In this document: positions 1 through 8,781 of the stretch, piece by piece
Numbering within the stretch: position 1 is the first letter of the stretch
Layout: each line of letters starts with the position of its first letter
NCBI RefSeq assembly: GCF_900094625.1
Contig: NZ_FMAJ01000001.1
Location: forward strand, 248,001-312,000
DNA length: 64,000 bases
Direction: 5' to 3'
Origin: Rhizobium aethiopicum
GTDB taxonomy: Bacteria; Pseudomonadota; Alphaproteobacteria; Rhizobiales; Rhizobiaceae
The notes under the pieces: generated by a model
The model's input: only the letters and a program-made list of their open reading frames with translations
What the model was told of the DNA's origin: nothing
The model's database searches: none
Translations under genes and position numbers: made by a program

Positions 1-1243
1 TCATCGCGTCGGCGATACCTTCGGTCGGGGTCACCTCGAAATAGAGGCCGGGTGAGGCGCATTCCTGCATCTTGGTCGGGATCTGGCTCTGGAAGGGGCT
101 GATCCAGGTATTGTACCAGCTGTTTTTGGGCAGAGGCAGGTAGGTCGTGTAGAGTACCGCAATCCTGATGCCCTTGTCCTTCAGCGGCTTGCAGAAGGAG
201 GTGTCGATCGGCTCCTGGCAACGTTTGCCCGTGAGTTTCTTGGTGCAGCCCTTCGGCTTCTCGCTGTCGCCAACGCCGTCAGAGACAAAGAACAGGATTT
301 TCTGCGGCGTCGTGGAGGTGCTGCCGTCGCCCGGGGTGGTGATGATGTCTTTCATCTGCGTTAGCGCGTTGTCGAAGCTCGTCTGCTGGTCGTTGTTATA
401 GCCCTGATACGGTATTGTCATCAGATCGACGGCGTCGGTGTAGCTGCGTACCTGGTCGAGATTGTCGGTCGGCGTGGATATTGTAGTGAGCTTTGCGTCT
501 TCGGCCTTGGTGCCGAAGGTGTAAACCCCCATGCGGAATTGATTGGTGGAAACGCGCGTGGCCTTCGCAGTCAGCGTCAGTTCCTTGGTCGCCTGGCGCA
601 CGACGTCGATGCGCATGCTGACGCCGAGTTTCTTGGCGAGATTGTAGTAGTTGTTGCTATTCTGCGTTTCGTGACAGGCGAAGGCGCAGCTGTCACTCGT
701 GTTCTTTTCCATCGTGGCGACGTCCTTCGCGGTGGCGCCGACGCCCATCGAGGGCGTATTGTCGAGCAGGATGTAGAAATCCATGAAGGCGGCGGTCTGG
801 TATTCGGCTGTCGCCGTGCCGGAGATGGTGATGGAATCCCGGCCCAAAACGCGCATGAAGGTCGTCGGTAAGGTCGCGGTGAAGGAAACCTGCGAGTTCA
901 GCTTGTTGGCGGTCTTGGTGACGTCGATGCCGAGATCAACCTGAATGTCAGTCAGTTCACCCGACATCTGAGCCATGAAGATGTTGCGGGCATCGGCCTT
1001 TCCAAGGGAGACCGCGCCGTTGCCGCTCATGGTCATCGCGGCGGCGACCGCTCCGGATTTTTCGGCGATTGAACCGACGGCGGCCGCATCGGCGGCGGCG
1101 TAGAGCTGCGTCCTCAGGCTGAGCGCATGGGCGAAATCCACGGCCATGCCGGCCGCGCCAAGGAGCGGCGCCATCAGCAATGCCGTCATGATGCCGAAAT
1201 TGCCCGAGCGGTCCGATATGAAGCCGGGCGGAAGGATCGACAT
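1..1243 (-). CDS. TadE/TadG-like pilus assembly protein with vWA domain (3' end cut by window edge)
   Basis: My translation of the minus strand from the ATG at 1241-1243 stays open to the window edge (414 codons, C-terminus missing). Residues about 10-36 form one hydrophobic segment preceded by DRSGNFGIM, the usual start of TadE/G-like Flp pilus proteins. The next hundred residues resemble the TadG N-terminal region, and a von Willebrand A-like domain begins near residue 155. Its metal-site motif is LDNTPSM rather than the canonical DxSxS, so metal binding may be altered; KILFFVSDGV is the second conserved strand. GGGGAAATAAC just before the ATG is a good ribosome site. A role in Flp pilus or surface adhesion is inferred from the family. 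No other tad gene is visible here. Confidence 0.75.
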   Translation of the reverse strand, partial: MSILPPGFISDRSGNFGIMTALLMAPLLGAAGMAVDFAHALSLRTQLYAAADAAAVGSIAEKSGAVAAAMTMSGNGAVSLGKADARNIFMAQMSGELTDIQVDLGIDVTKTANKLNSQVSFTATLPTTFMRVLGRDSITISGTATAEYQTAAFMDFYILLDNTPSMGVGATAKDVATMEKNTSDSCAFACHETQNSNNYYNLAKKLGVSMRIDVVRQATKELTLTAKATRVSTNQFRMGVYTFGTKAEDAKLTTISTPTDNLDQVRSYTDAVDLMTIPYQGYNNDQQTSFDNALTQMKDIITTPGDGSTSTTPQKILFFVSDGVGDSEKPKGCTKKLTGKRCQEPIDTSFCKPLKDKGIRIAVLYTTYLPLPKNSWYNTWISPFQSQIPTKMQECASPGLYFEVTPTEGIADAM

Positions 1244-1378
1244 GTTATTTCCCCGATGTTGAACTCTCCCGGTTCTACATTCAAAGTCTAAAATATAGGG
1301 AAATCGACATGGTATATGCTGGTTTAACCGGTGAAGGCGGACAGTGGCGGCGTGAGGGTTAAGCTTCCGGCGATTGGC

Positions 1379-1407
1379 CTTTGCAAGCCTGATCTAAAAG
1401 TCTATAA
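1379..1407 (+). promoter_or_regulatory. Putative sigma70 promoter of the class II DAHP synthase
   Basis: CTTTGC (1379-1384), a 17-base spacer and CTATAA (1402-1407) match the rhizobial housekeeping consensus CTTGAC-N17-CTATAT at 4/6 and 5/6 positions. Transcription would start near 1414, leaving a roughly 50-base untranslated leader. No leader peptide or attenuator is seen here, unlike the class I gene at 8782. Confidence 0.5.
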
Positions 1408-1463
1408 GCCGCCGGATATCAAGACAGGGCATCCCAGGGACGGATGTGAATGAGGTGAGTGAG

Positions 1464-2837
1464 ATGGCAGAGAATTGGACCCCGAGCAGCTGGCGGCAAA
1501 AACCCATCCTGCAGGTTCCCGAATATCCGGATGCGGCCGCCTTGGCGGCAACGGAGGCCACGCTCGCCAGCTACCCGCCGCTCGTCTTTGCCGGTGAAGC
1601 GCGCCGGCTGAAGAAGCATCTCGCCAATGTCGCGGAAGGCAACGGCTTCCTGCTGCAGGGCGGCGACTGCGCCGAGAGTTTCGCCGAACATGGCGCCGAT
1701 AATATTCGCGACTTCTTCCGCTCCTTCCTGCAGATGGCCGTCGTTCTGACTTTTGGGGCGCAGCTGCCGGTCGTCAAGGTCGGCCGCATCGCCGGCCAGT
1801 TCGCCAAGCCGCGCTCCTCGAATGTCGAAAAGCAGGGCGAGGTGACATTGCCGGCCTATCGCGGCGATATCATCAACGGCATCGAGTTCACCGAAGAGTC
1901 GCGCATTCCCAACCCGGAACGCCAAGCCATGGCCTATCGTCAGTCGGCCGCGACGCTGAACCTTTTGCGCGCCTTCGCGATGGGCGGTTACGCCAACCTC
2001 GAAAACGTGCATCAGTGGATGCTCGGCTTCGTCAAGGACAGCCCGCAGGGCGAGCGTTACCGGAAGCTTGCCGACCGCATCAGCGAAACCATGGATTTCA
2101 TGAAGGCGATCGGCATCACTTCGGAAAACCACCCGAGCCTGCGCGAGACCGATTTCTTCACCAGCCACGAGGCGCTGCTCCTCGGCTACGAGGAGGCGCT
2201 GACCCGGGTCGATTCCACCTCGGGCGACTGGTATGCGACATCAGGCCATATGATCTGGATCGGCGACCGTACGCGCCAGGCCGACCATGCGCATATCGAA
2301 TATTGCCGCGGCATCAAGAACCCGATCGGCCTGAAATGCGGCCCGTCGCTGCAGGCCGATGATCTCCTGCAGCTGATCGACATCCTGAACCCCGGCAACG
2401 AAGCCGGGCGCCTGACGCTGATCTGCCGCTTCGGCCACGAAAAGGTCGCAGAAAACCTGCCGCGCCTCATTCGCGCCGTCGAGCGCGAAGGCCGCAAGGT
2501 CGTCTGGTCCTGCGACCCGATGCATGGCAACACGATTACGCTCAACAACTACAAGACCCGCCCCTTCGAGCGGATCCTGTCGGAGGTCGAAAGCTTCTTC
2601 CAGATCCATCGCGCCGAGGGCACGCATCCCGGCGGCATCCACGTCGAGATGACCGGCAAGGACGTGACGGAATGCACCGGCGGCGCCCGCGCCGTCACCG
2701 CCGACGATCTGCAGGACCGCTACCACACGCATTGCGACCCGCGCCTCAACTCCGATCAGGCGCTCGAACTCGCCTTCCTGCTTGCCGAGCGCATGAAGGG
2801 CGGCCGCGACGAGAAGCGCATGGTCGCCAATGGCTGA
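1464..2837 (+). CDS. 3-deoxy-7-phosphoheptulonate synthase, class II (AroA-II type)
   Basis: Catalyses condensation of phosphoenolpyruvate and erythrose 4-phosphate, the first step of the shikimate pathway. The 457-residue protein starts [14 protein letters not shown] and carries the class II signatures [43 protein letters not shown] and CDPMHGNT, the metal and substrate site of the plant/Mycobacterium-type enzyme. I chose the ATG at 1464 because GAGGTGAG lies just upstream; an in-frame GTG at 1446 would add six residues. It is a single-gene unit with its own promoter and a strong terminator. A second, unrelated class I isozyme lies 6 kb away (8782-9846). Some annotations call this gene aroG or aroF, so no symbol is given. 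Confidence 0.96.
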   Translation: MAENWTPSSWRQKPILQVPEYPDAAALAATEATLASYPPLVFAGEARRLKKHLANVAEGNGFLLQGGDCAESFAEHGADNIRDFFRSFLQMAVVLTFGAQLPVVKVGRIAGQFAKPRSSNVEKQGEVTLPAYRGDIINGIEFTEESRIPNPERQAMAYRQSAATLNLLRAFAMGGYANLENVHQWMLGFVKDSPQGERYRKLADRISETMDFMKAIGITSENHPSLRETDFFTSHEALLLGYEEALTRVDSTSGDWYATSGHMIWIGDRTRQADHAHIEYCRGIKNPIGLKCGPSLQADDLLQLIDILNPGNEAGRLTLICRFGHEKVAENLPRLIRAVEREGRKVVWSCDPMHGNTITLNNYKTRPFERILSEVESFFQIHRAEGTHPGGIHVEMTGKDVTECTGGARAVTADDLQDRYHTHCDPRLNSDQALELAFLLAERMKGGRDEKRMVANG

Positions 2838-2859
2838 GGACAGCCCGAGACGGATGACG

Positions 2860-2887
2860 AAAAACCCGGCGTGACGCCGGGTTTTTT
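2860..2887. terminator. Bidirectional rho-independent terminator
   Basis: A ten-base-pair stem (2862-2871 with 2875-2884) and a TGA triloop are flanked by A5 on the left and a T-run on the right. It can end transcription of the DAHP synthase from the left and of the convergent ABC exporter (stop at 2895) from the right. Confidence 0.9.
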
Positions 2888-2894
2888 ATTGCCT

Positions 2895-4733
2895 TCAGAT
2901 ACTGGCTTGGACGCTGTGCAGGTTGGCGTAGACCCCGTCCTGCGCCATGAGTTCGTCGTGGGTACCCTGTTCGACGATGCCGTCTGCCGTCAGAACCAGG
3001 ATGCGATCGGCATGGCGGACGGTCGAGAGGCGGTGGGCGATGACGAGCGTGGTTCGGCCGTTCGCCAGGCTCAGCAGCGCCTGCTGTACTGCCCGTTCAC
3101 TTTCGTTATCGAGTGCGCTGGTCGCCTCGTCGAAGATCAGGATCTCCGGATCCTTCAGGAAGGCGCGGGCGATGGTGATGCGCTGGCGCTGGCCGCCTGA
3201 CAATTTGACACCGCGCTGGCCGATATCGGTGTCATAGCCATTGGGCAACGCCAAGATGAAGTCGTGCGCATTGGCCGCGCGCGCCGCCGCTTTGAGCTCG
3301 GCATCGGTCGCATCCGGCCTGCCGTAACGCAGATTTTCCGCCACGGTGCCGGCAAACAGGTAGACATCCTGCTGCACCACCCCGACATGGCGCCGCAGTG
3401 ACGCCAGCGTCACGTCGCGAATATCGGTTCCGTCGATGCGGATTGCACCTGCCTCGACCTCGTAGAAACGCGGTATGAGCGCACAGAGCGTACTCTTGCC
3501 CACTCCCGAAGGGCCGACCAGCGCGACGAATTCTCCGGGGGCGATGGTGAGGGATAGCCGTTCCAGCACCTTGGGGCCATCGGCCTCGTAGCCGAAGCCG
3601 ACGTCGGAAAAGCTGATCTCACCGCTTGGCGCCGGCATCGGACGGGCGTCCGGCCGATCGGTGATATCAGGATCGATCTCCAGGATTTCCATGGCTCTGA
3701 TGAAACCGGTATAACCCTCCTGCCAGAGCCTCACGAAATTCGCGAGCCGCTGCACAGGATCAACCAAAACGCCGACGCAGAGCAAGAAGGTCAGCATGTC
3801 CGGGACGGTCAGGTCCGCTGCCAGGATGCGCAAGCCTCCTGCGACGATTACCAATATGGTGACAAGCTGGGCGAAGGTTTCCGTGCCGACGGAAAACCAT
3901 GCCTCGCTGCGGTAGCCATCAGCGCGGCTTTGCAGGAAACGCTGGTTCTGCTCGGCGAAGCGCCGGCGTTCCAGTGCCTCGTTGGCGAAGGACTGGACGA
4001 CACGGATTCCGGCAAGCGCATCCTCGACACGCTCGTTGACGGCCGCGATCTGCCGCTTGCTGGCTTCAAGCGCACGGTTCATGCGCCGGTTGAAATAGAG
4101 GGCATAGGCCACCGCCACCGGTGTCAGCAGCAGGATGAGGGTCGCCAACAGCGGGTCGATGAAGAACAAGACCAGCATAGCGCCGCCATATTTCAGAATT
4201 GCGATGGAGATATCCTCGGGGCCGTGGTGAAAGAGCTCGCCCAGCCAGAGGGAATCGTTGGTGATGCGGCTCATCAACTGCCCGGTGCGCTGGCGGTCGT
4301 AGAAGCTGAACGAGAGCTTCTGGCAATGCTCGAAGAGTTCCTGGCGCACCGTCGCTTCGATGCGGGCGCCCATCACGTGGCCGCGATAATCGACGAAGAA
4401 GATCGCCGCTATCTGGACAGCCAGAACGGCCAGCATCACACCGCCCATCGCAAGGATCTGAGCGAAGGCCTGCGGCGCGTCCGGGAGAGACAAAAGTCGG
4501 CTTGTGACGATGTTGGCGCAAAGCGGCAATGCCACCGCGGTGCCGGCGACGAGGATGGCGCAAAGCAGATCCGCCAGCAGCAGAGGCAGATGCGGGCGGT
4601 AGTACGAGAGGAATTTCCGCATACGCGACCAGCGCCGCTTGCGGTCGGCGTCGTGCAAACAGTCGCGGAAAAAATTCAGGAAGAGGTTACGACGGCGGGA
4701 GCTTTTCCTCGCGCGGGAGAACCGAATATTCAT
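2895..4733 (-). CDS. ABC exporter, fused permease and ATPase (MsbA-like)
   Basis: 612-residue half-transporter. About six membrane segments (roughly residues 50-340) form a type I exporter domain, followed by a nucleotide-binding domain with Walker A GPSGVGKST, signature LSGGQRQR, Walker B ILIFDEATSALD and switch AHRLSTV. Such homodimers export lipids, peptides or drugs; the substrate cannot be read from sequence. The start is uncertain. The ATG at 4733 gives a very basic N-terminus (RKSSRRR). An ATG at 4791 with a better ribosome site opens a different frame that stops at 4687, so a frameshift near the N-terminus is possible. A downstream Met (codon 38, MRKFLSYYRPHLP) is a third option. It converges on the DAHP synthase. 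Confidence 0.9.
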   Translation of the reverse strand: MNIRFSRARKSSRRRNLFLNFFRDCLHDADRKRRWSRMRKFLSYYRPHLPLLLADLLCAILVAGTAVALPLCANIVTSRLLSLPDAPQAFAQILAMGGVMLAVLAVQIAAIFFVDYRGHVMGARIEATVRQELFEHCQKLSFSFYDRQRTGQLMSRITNDSLWLGELFHHGPEDISIAILKYGGAMLVLFFIDPLLATLILLLTPVAVAYALYFNRRMNRALEASKRQIAAVNERVEDALAGIRVVQSFANEALERRRFAEQNQRFLQSRADGYRSEAWFSVGTETFAQLVTILVIVAGGLRILAADLTVPDMLTFLLCVGVLVDPVQRLANFVRLWQEGYTGFIRAMEILEIDPDITDRPDARPMPAPSGEISFSDVGFGYEADGPKVLERLSLTIAPGEFVALVGPSGVGKSTLCALIPRFYEVEAGAIRIDGTDIRDVTLASLRRHVGVVQQDVYLFAGTVAENLRYGRPDATDAELKAAARAANAHDFILALPNGYDTDIGQRGVKLSGGQRQRITIARAFLKDPEILIFDEATSALDNESERAVQQALLSLANGRTTLVIAHRLSTVRHADRILVLTADGIVEQGTHDELMAQDGVYANLHSVQASI

Positions 4734-5036
4734 GAGGCAGAATGTCCTTGTGGGCGATGTTTCCTTTCTGTTTGGACAGGGTCGCTCTCATGTCAGTCTC
4801 CCAACGGTTGAATAAATCGAGGCTGTAGTATCACCGAGAACGGCCGCCGGTTCAACGCCATGCGAGAAGAGAACGGCGGTTGTTGTCGGCGGGCAACAGC
4901 GACGGCTCGCCAGCCACGCTTGCGCGGTGTGCATCCAAGCCTGCACCTTCAAGATTTCTGATCACTCGTTCAGGGGAATGGATTTGACGAGAAGGCCTTG
5001 TGGCCGCAAGTTCCTCCGGGATCGAGGAGAGAGATC

Positions 5037-5435
5037 ATGGGCGAGCAACATACGGGCGGCTGTCTTTGCGGCGCTGTGCGATTTTCAATTCGGGCAAAGC
5101 CCGGACCTGTCGTCGGTTGCCACTGTTCCCAATGCCGCCGGCAGACGGGACTCTATTATGCCGCGGTCAATGTGCCGCGCACGGCGCTTTCGTTGGAAGA
5201 CGACAAGGCGGTCCGTTGGTATCGCTCGAGCGGTGAGGCCCAACGCGGCTTCTGCCCGAATTGCGGTTCCGCGCTGTTTTGGCAGGGCGACGAATCGCCG
5301 GAGGTTTCGGTCCTGGCCGGAGCCTTCGACGAACCGACCGGTCTTGCCTTCAGCCATCACATCTACTGCGCCGACAAGGGCGATTTCTACGAGATGTCAG
5401 ATGGCCTGCCGCAATATGACAAATATCCCGTCTAG
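5037..5435 (+). CDS. GFA-family zinc protein (Gfa/CENP-V domain)
   Basis: 132 residues with the GFA fold signatures: GGCLCGAVRF at the start, GCHCSQCRRQTG (the CxxC zinc motif) and GFCPNCGSALFW near residue 80. The founding member was described as a glutathione-dependent formaldehyde-activating enzyme, but most relatives have unknown substrates, so only the family is assigned. The start at 5037 follows GAGGAGAGAG at 5024-5033. It stands alone, 300 bases after the divergent ABC exporter, and ends 11 bases before the convergent DUF1003 gene. The stretch 4734-5036 in front of it holds no other gene I can support. Confidence 0.88.
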   Translation: MGEQHTGGCLCGAVRFSIRAKPGPVVGCHCSQCRRQTGLYYAAVNVPRTALSLEDDKAVRWYRSSGEAQRGFCPNCGSALFWQGDESPEVSVLAGAFDEPTGLAFSHHIYCADKGDFYEMSDGLPQYDKYPV

Positions 5436-5446
5436 GTTACCTTGCG

Positions 5447-5977
5447 TCAGGTCTTGTTGGCGAGCGCGGCGCTGAGGCGGGCTAGGTCTTCGCGCAGCGC
5501 CGTCAGTTCAGTGAGCACGCTCATGTCGATTTTCTGATGCAGCGAGAGCACCTCGAGTTCGGCTTTCAGATTGACCTCATAATCCTTGGCGGCCTCGAAG
5601 CGATCGCGTTCGGCTTGGCGGTTCTGCGACATCATGATGATCGGCGCCTGGATGGCGGCGAGCATCGAAAGGATCAGGTTCAGGAAGACGAAGGGATAAG
5701 GGTCGAAGGCGCCGCTCGCCAGGACGGCCGTATTGATCAGCGTCCAGGCGACGAGGAAAACCAGGAATGCGATGATGAACGACCAGGAGCCGCCGACGCG
5801 GGCGATGCCATCGGCGACACGCTCGCCGAAGGAAGCTTCGGCAGAGAAGGCGGCATTGACATCGGTCGAGATGATCTTGCGCTCGTGCGCTTTCTTCAAC
5901 ACGCGCTTTTCGATGATGCCGAGCTCATCGGCCGGCTTGTCGAAATGATGATGGAGGAAATTCGAAAGAGTATTCAT
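5447..5977 (-). CDS. DUF1003 family membrane protein
   Basis: 176 residues starting MNTLSNFLHHHFDKPADELG. Two hydrophobic segments (about residues 64-84 and 94-114) are separated by a short loop with FDPYPFVFLNL, then QAPIIMMSQNRQAERDR, the hallmark of DUF1003, and a C-terminal helical tail. An inner-membrane location is predicted; function is unknown. The reading frame stays open upstream through the whole antisense strand of nadE, but homologous-looking sequence starts only at the Met at 5977, so that start is used. It is divergent from nadE. Confidence 0.88.
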   Translation of the reverse strand: MNTLSNFLHHHFDKPADELGIIEKRVLKKAHERKIISTDVNAAFSAEASFGERVADGIARVGGSWSFIIAFLVFLVAWTLINTAVLASGAFDPYPFVFLNLILSMLAAIQAPIIMMSQNRQAERDRFEAAKDYEVNLKAELEVLSLHQKIDMSVLTELTALREDLARLSAALANKT

Positions 5978-6154
5978 GGCCGTGGTTTCCGATGTTGTCG
6001 GTTTGGCGCAGTATTCCGCTCCGCCGGTAAATTGCAATCTGTATCGATAGGCGCGGCGCTCTGGCGCACCCTTCACAAAAATTTCGTCACTGCCAGGTGG
6101 AGCTTTCGGAGCGAACATGTTGCCGTCGCCGAAGCTGCGAGCTAAATAAATGAC

Positions 6155-7834
6155 ATGACACAGGAAAACGCTCTCTCTGATATCTTCCGCATTGCCGTCG
6201 GTCAGCTCAACCCAACGGTTGGCGATGTCGCCGGCAATCTCGTCAAAGCTCGCGAGGCGCGCGCCGATGCGGCTCGGGAAGGCGCCCATCTGCTTATCCT
6301 GACCGAACTCTTCATCTCCGGCTATCCGCCGGAGGATCTGGTGCTGAAGCCGGCCTTCATCCGCGCGTGCTGGAAGGCGGTCGAAAGCCTGGCGGCTGAT
6401 ACCGCCGACGGCGGGCCGGGCGTCATTATCGGCTTTCCTCGGCAGGATGAGGCTGGACGGTACAATTCCGTCGCTGTGCTCGACGGCGGCAAGGTCATTG
6501 CGGTGCGCGACAAGGTCGACCTTCCGAATTACGGCGAGTTCGACGAGAAGCGCGTGTTCGATCAGGGCGCCATGCCGGGGCCGGTGAATTTCCGCGGCGT
6601 GAGGCTCGGCATCCCGATCTGCGAGGATATCTGGGGCGATCTCGGGGTCTGCGAGACGCTGGCCGAAAGCGGGGCCGAGATCCTGCTGTCGCCGAATGGT
6701 TCTCCCTATTATCGCGGTAAGGTCGATATCCGTCACCAGGTGGTGCTTAAGCAGGTGATCGAGACCGGTCTGCCGTTGATCTATGCCGCGCAGCTCGGCG
6801 GCCAGGACGAGCTCGTCTTCGACGGGGCTAGTTTCGCCTTCAATGCCGATAAGTCGCTTGCTTTCCAGATGAGCGAGTTCGAGACGGCGCTTGCGGTGAC
6901 GACGTGGAAGCGCGGCGAAAGCGGCTGGCACTGCGCCGAGGGGCCGATGGCGCGTATCCCCGAGGGCGAGGAGGCCGACTACCGCGCCTGTCTGCTCGGC
7001 TTTCGCGATTACGTCAACAAGAACGGCTTCAAGACCGTCGTGCTTGGCCTTTCCGGCGGCATCGATTCGGCGATCTGCGCGGCCATCGCCGTCGATGCAC
7101 TCGGTGAGGAGCGGGTGCGCACCGTCATGCTGCCTTACCGTTATACGTCCGAGGATTCGCTGAAGGACGCGGCCGATTGCGCGCAGGCGCTCGGCTGCCG
7201 CTATGATATCGTGCCGATCGAAGAGCCGGTGACGGGCTTCAGCAGCGCGCTTTCCGGTCTCTTCGAAGGCACGGAGAGCGGCATCACTGAGGAGAACCTG
7301 CAGAGCCGGGCGCGCGGCGTTATCCTGATGGCGATCTCCAACAAGTTCGGCGCGATGGTGGTGACGACGGGCAACAAGTCGGAAATGTCGGTCGGCTACG
7401 CCACGCTCTATGGTGACATGAACGGCGGCTTCAACCCGATCAAGGACCTCTACAAGATGCAGGTCTATGCGCTGGCCCGCTGGCGCAACGAAAACGTGCC
7501 GCCGAGTGCGCTCGGGCCGTCGGGCGAGGTGATCCCGCGGAATATCATCGACAAGGCGCCGTCGGCGGAGTTGCGCCCCGACCAGAAAGACCAGGATTCG
7601 CTGCCGCCCTATCCCGTTCTCGACGATATTCTCGAATGCCTGGTGGAAAAGGAGATGGCGGTCGAGGAGATCGTTGGACGCGGCCATGACGTCGCCACCG
7701 TTCATCGTGTCGAACACCTGCTCTATCTCGCCGAATACAAGCGCCGGCAATCGGCGCCGGGGGTGAAGATCACCAAGAAGAATTTCGGGCGCGACCGGCG
7801 CTATCCGATCACCAACCGGTTCCGGGATCGCTGA
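6155..7834 (+). CDS. nadE: Glutamine-dependent NAD+ synthetase
   Basis: 559 residues in two domains. The N-terminal nitrilase-type glutaminase (1 to about 260) shows the catalytic triad Glu51 (LTELFISGYPPED), Lys120 (RDKVDLPNYGEFDE) and Cys156 (GIPICEDIWGD). The C-terminal synthetase (about 280-559) has the P-loop GLSGGIDSA near residue 300 and TGNKSEMSVGYATLYGDM. It makes NAD+ from deamido-NAD using ammonia tunnelled from glutamine, the last step of NAD biosynthesis. It is complete and of normal length. It is followed 56 bases later by the TolB-like gene, which may be co-transcribed. Confidence 0.97.
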   Translation: MTQENALSDIFRIAVGQLNPTVGDVAGNLVKAREARADAAREGAHLLILTELFISGYPPEDLVLKPAFIRACWKAVESLAADTADGGPGVIIGFPRQDEAGRYNSVAVLDGGKVIAVRDKVDLPNYGEFDEKRVFDQGAMPGPVNFRGVRLGIPICEDIWGDLGVCETLAESGAEILLSPNGSPYYRGKVDIRHQVVLKQVIETGLPLIYAAQLGGQDELVFDGASFAFNADKSLAFQMSEFETALAVTTWKRGESGWHCAEGPMARIPEGEEADYRACLLGFRDYVNKNGFKTVVLGLSGGIDSAICAAIAVDALGEERVRTVMLPYRYTSEDSLKDAADCAQALGCRYDIVPIEEPVTGFSSALSGLFEGTESGITEENLQSRARGVILMAISNKFGAMVVTTGNKSEMSVGYATLYGDMNGGFNPIKDLYKMQVYALARWRNENVPPSALGPSGEVIPRNIIDKAPSAELRPDQKDQDSLPPYPVLDDILECLVEKEMAVEEIVGRGHDVATVHRVEHLLYLAEYKRRQSAPGVKITKKNFGRDRRYPITNRFRDR

Positions 7835-7890
7835 CGCAATCGGGACGCTGGCGCGATCGGAATTGCTGACAGCATCTAAAAGGAGGAAGC

Positions 7891-8718
7891 ATGCGCAGCT
7901 CCGTCGAGATCTACAATGTCAGGACGGGGAGGGCCCGCGAAGTCTGGCAGACGGACAGGCTGGTGGAGGCGCCGAACTTCTCGCGCGATGGTTCCTACCT
8001 GCTGCTCAACGGCGACGGGCTGCTCTACCGGCTGCCGCTAAATGGCGGTGAGGTGGTCACCGTCGATACCGGCTTTGCCGTCAACTGCAACAATGATCAT
8101 GGAATTTCACCCGACGGCACCGAGATCGTCATCTCCGACAAGACCGAGTTCGGCAAATCGGCGATCTATGTGCTGCCGATCGCCGGCGGCACGCCGCGGC
8201 TCGTCACCCAGAACCAACCATCCTATTGGCACGGCTGGTCCCCCGACGGGCGCCAGCTGGCCTATTGCGGCATCCGCGACGACCTCTTTGATATCTACAC
8301 CATCTCCGTCGACGGCGGCGTCGAGACGCGGCTGACGCATGGTGAAGGCCGCAACGACGGGCCGGATTATTCCGCCGACGGGCAATGGATCTATTTCAAT
8401 TCCAGCCGCACCGGGCTGATGCAGATCTGGCGTATCCACCCCGACGGCACGGGCCTTGAGCAGGTGACGTCGGACAACCAGGGCAACTGGTTCGCCCATC
8501 CGTCGCCGGGAAACGACAAAGTGCTGATCCTGTCCTATGACCCCTCGGTTTTCGACCACCCGCGTGATCTCGACGTGCGGCTGCGGCTGATGGATATGGA
8601 CGGCGGTAACTTGAAGACGCTGTTCGAACTTTTCGGCGGGCAGGGCACGATCAACGTGCCCTGCTGGTCTCCTGACGGCGAAGAATTCGCCTATGTGCGC
8701 TATTTTCCGGCGGCCTAG
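7891..8718 (+). CDS. TolB-like beta-propeller protein
   Basis: 275 residues made of repeated propeller blades with the TolB/DPP-IV N-terminal motif, for example FSRDGSYLLLNG, GISPDGTEIVISD, WSPDGRQLAYCG, YSADGQWIYFNS and WSPDGEEFAYV. There is no signal peptide, unlike the true TolB of the Tol-Pal system, so it is probably cytosolic and not TolB itself. A very strong ribosome site (AAAAGGAGGAAGC) precedes the ATG. Its function is unknown; binding of a ligand or protein partner is only an inference from the fold. It lies directly after nadE. Confidence 0.85.
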   Translation: MRSSVEIYNVRTGRAREVWQTDRLVEAPNFSRDGSYLLLNGDGLLYRLPLNGGEVVTVDTGFAVNCNNDHGISPDGTEIVISDKTEFGKSAIYVLPIAGGTPRLVTQNQPSYWHGWSPDGRQLAYCGIRDDLFDIYTISVDGGVETRLTHGEGRNDGPDYSADGQWIYFNSSRTGLMQIWRIHPDGTGLEQVTSDNQGNWFAHPSPGNDKVLILSYDPSVFDHPRDLDVRLRLMDMDGGNLKTLFELFGGQGTINVPCWSPDGEEFAYVRYFPAA

Positions 8719-8720
8719 AG

Positions 8721-8760
8721 CATGTCGCGCAAAAGTGTGCAGCGGTTTTGCGATAAGCTA
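8721..8760. repeat. Rhizobial intergenic palindromic repeat
   Basis: A hairpin with CGCAAAA (8728-8734) pairing with TTTTGCG (8746-8752) around the core AAAAGTGTGCAGCGG. A degenerate relative sits at 61649-61695 (AAAAGTGCCAGCGG). Elements of this type are scattered between genes in Rhizobium genomes. It lies between two convergent genes and may also help end transcription. Confidence 0.7.
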
Positions 8761-8781
8761 ATCTAAAAGATCGCGACCCGC

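Noticed and set aside
5978..7750. A minus-strand open frame of almost 600 codons continuing upstream of the DUF1003 gene
   Set aside because: It is the exact antisense of nadE. Its translation is Arg/His/Asp-rich with no family pattern, and the DUF1003 similarity starts only at the Met at 5977.
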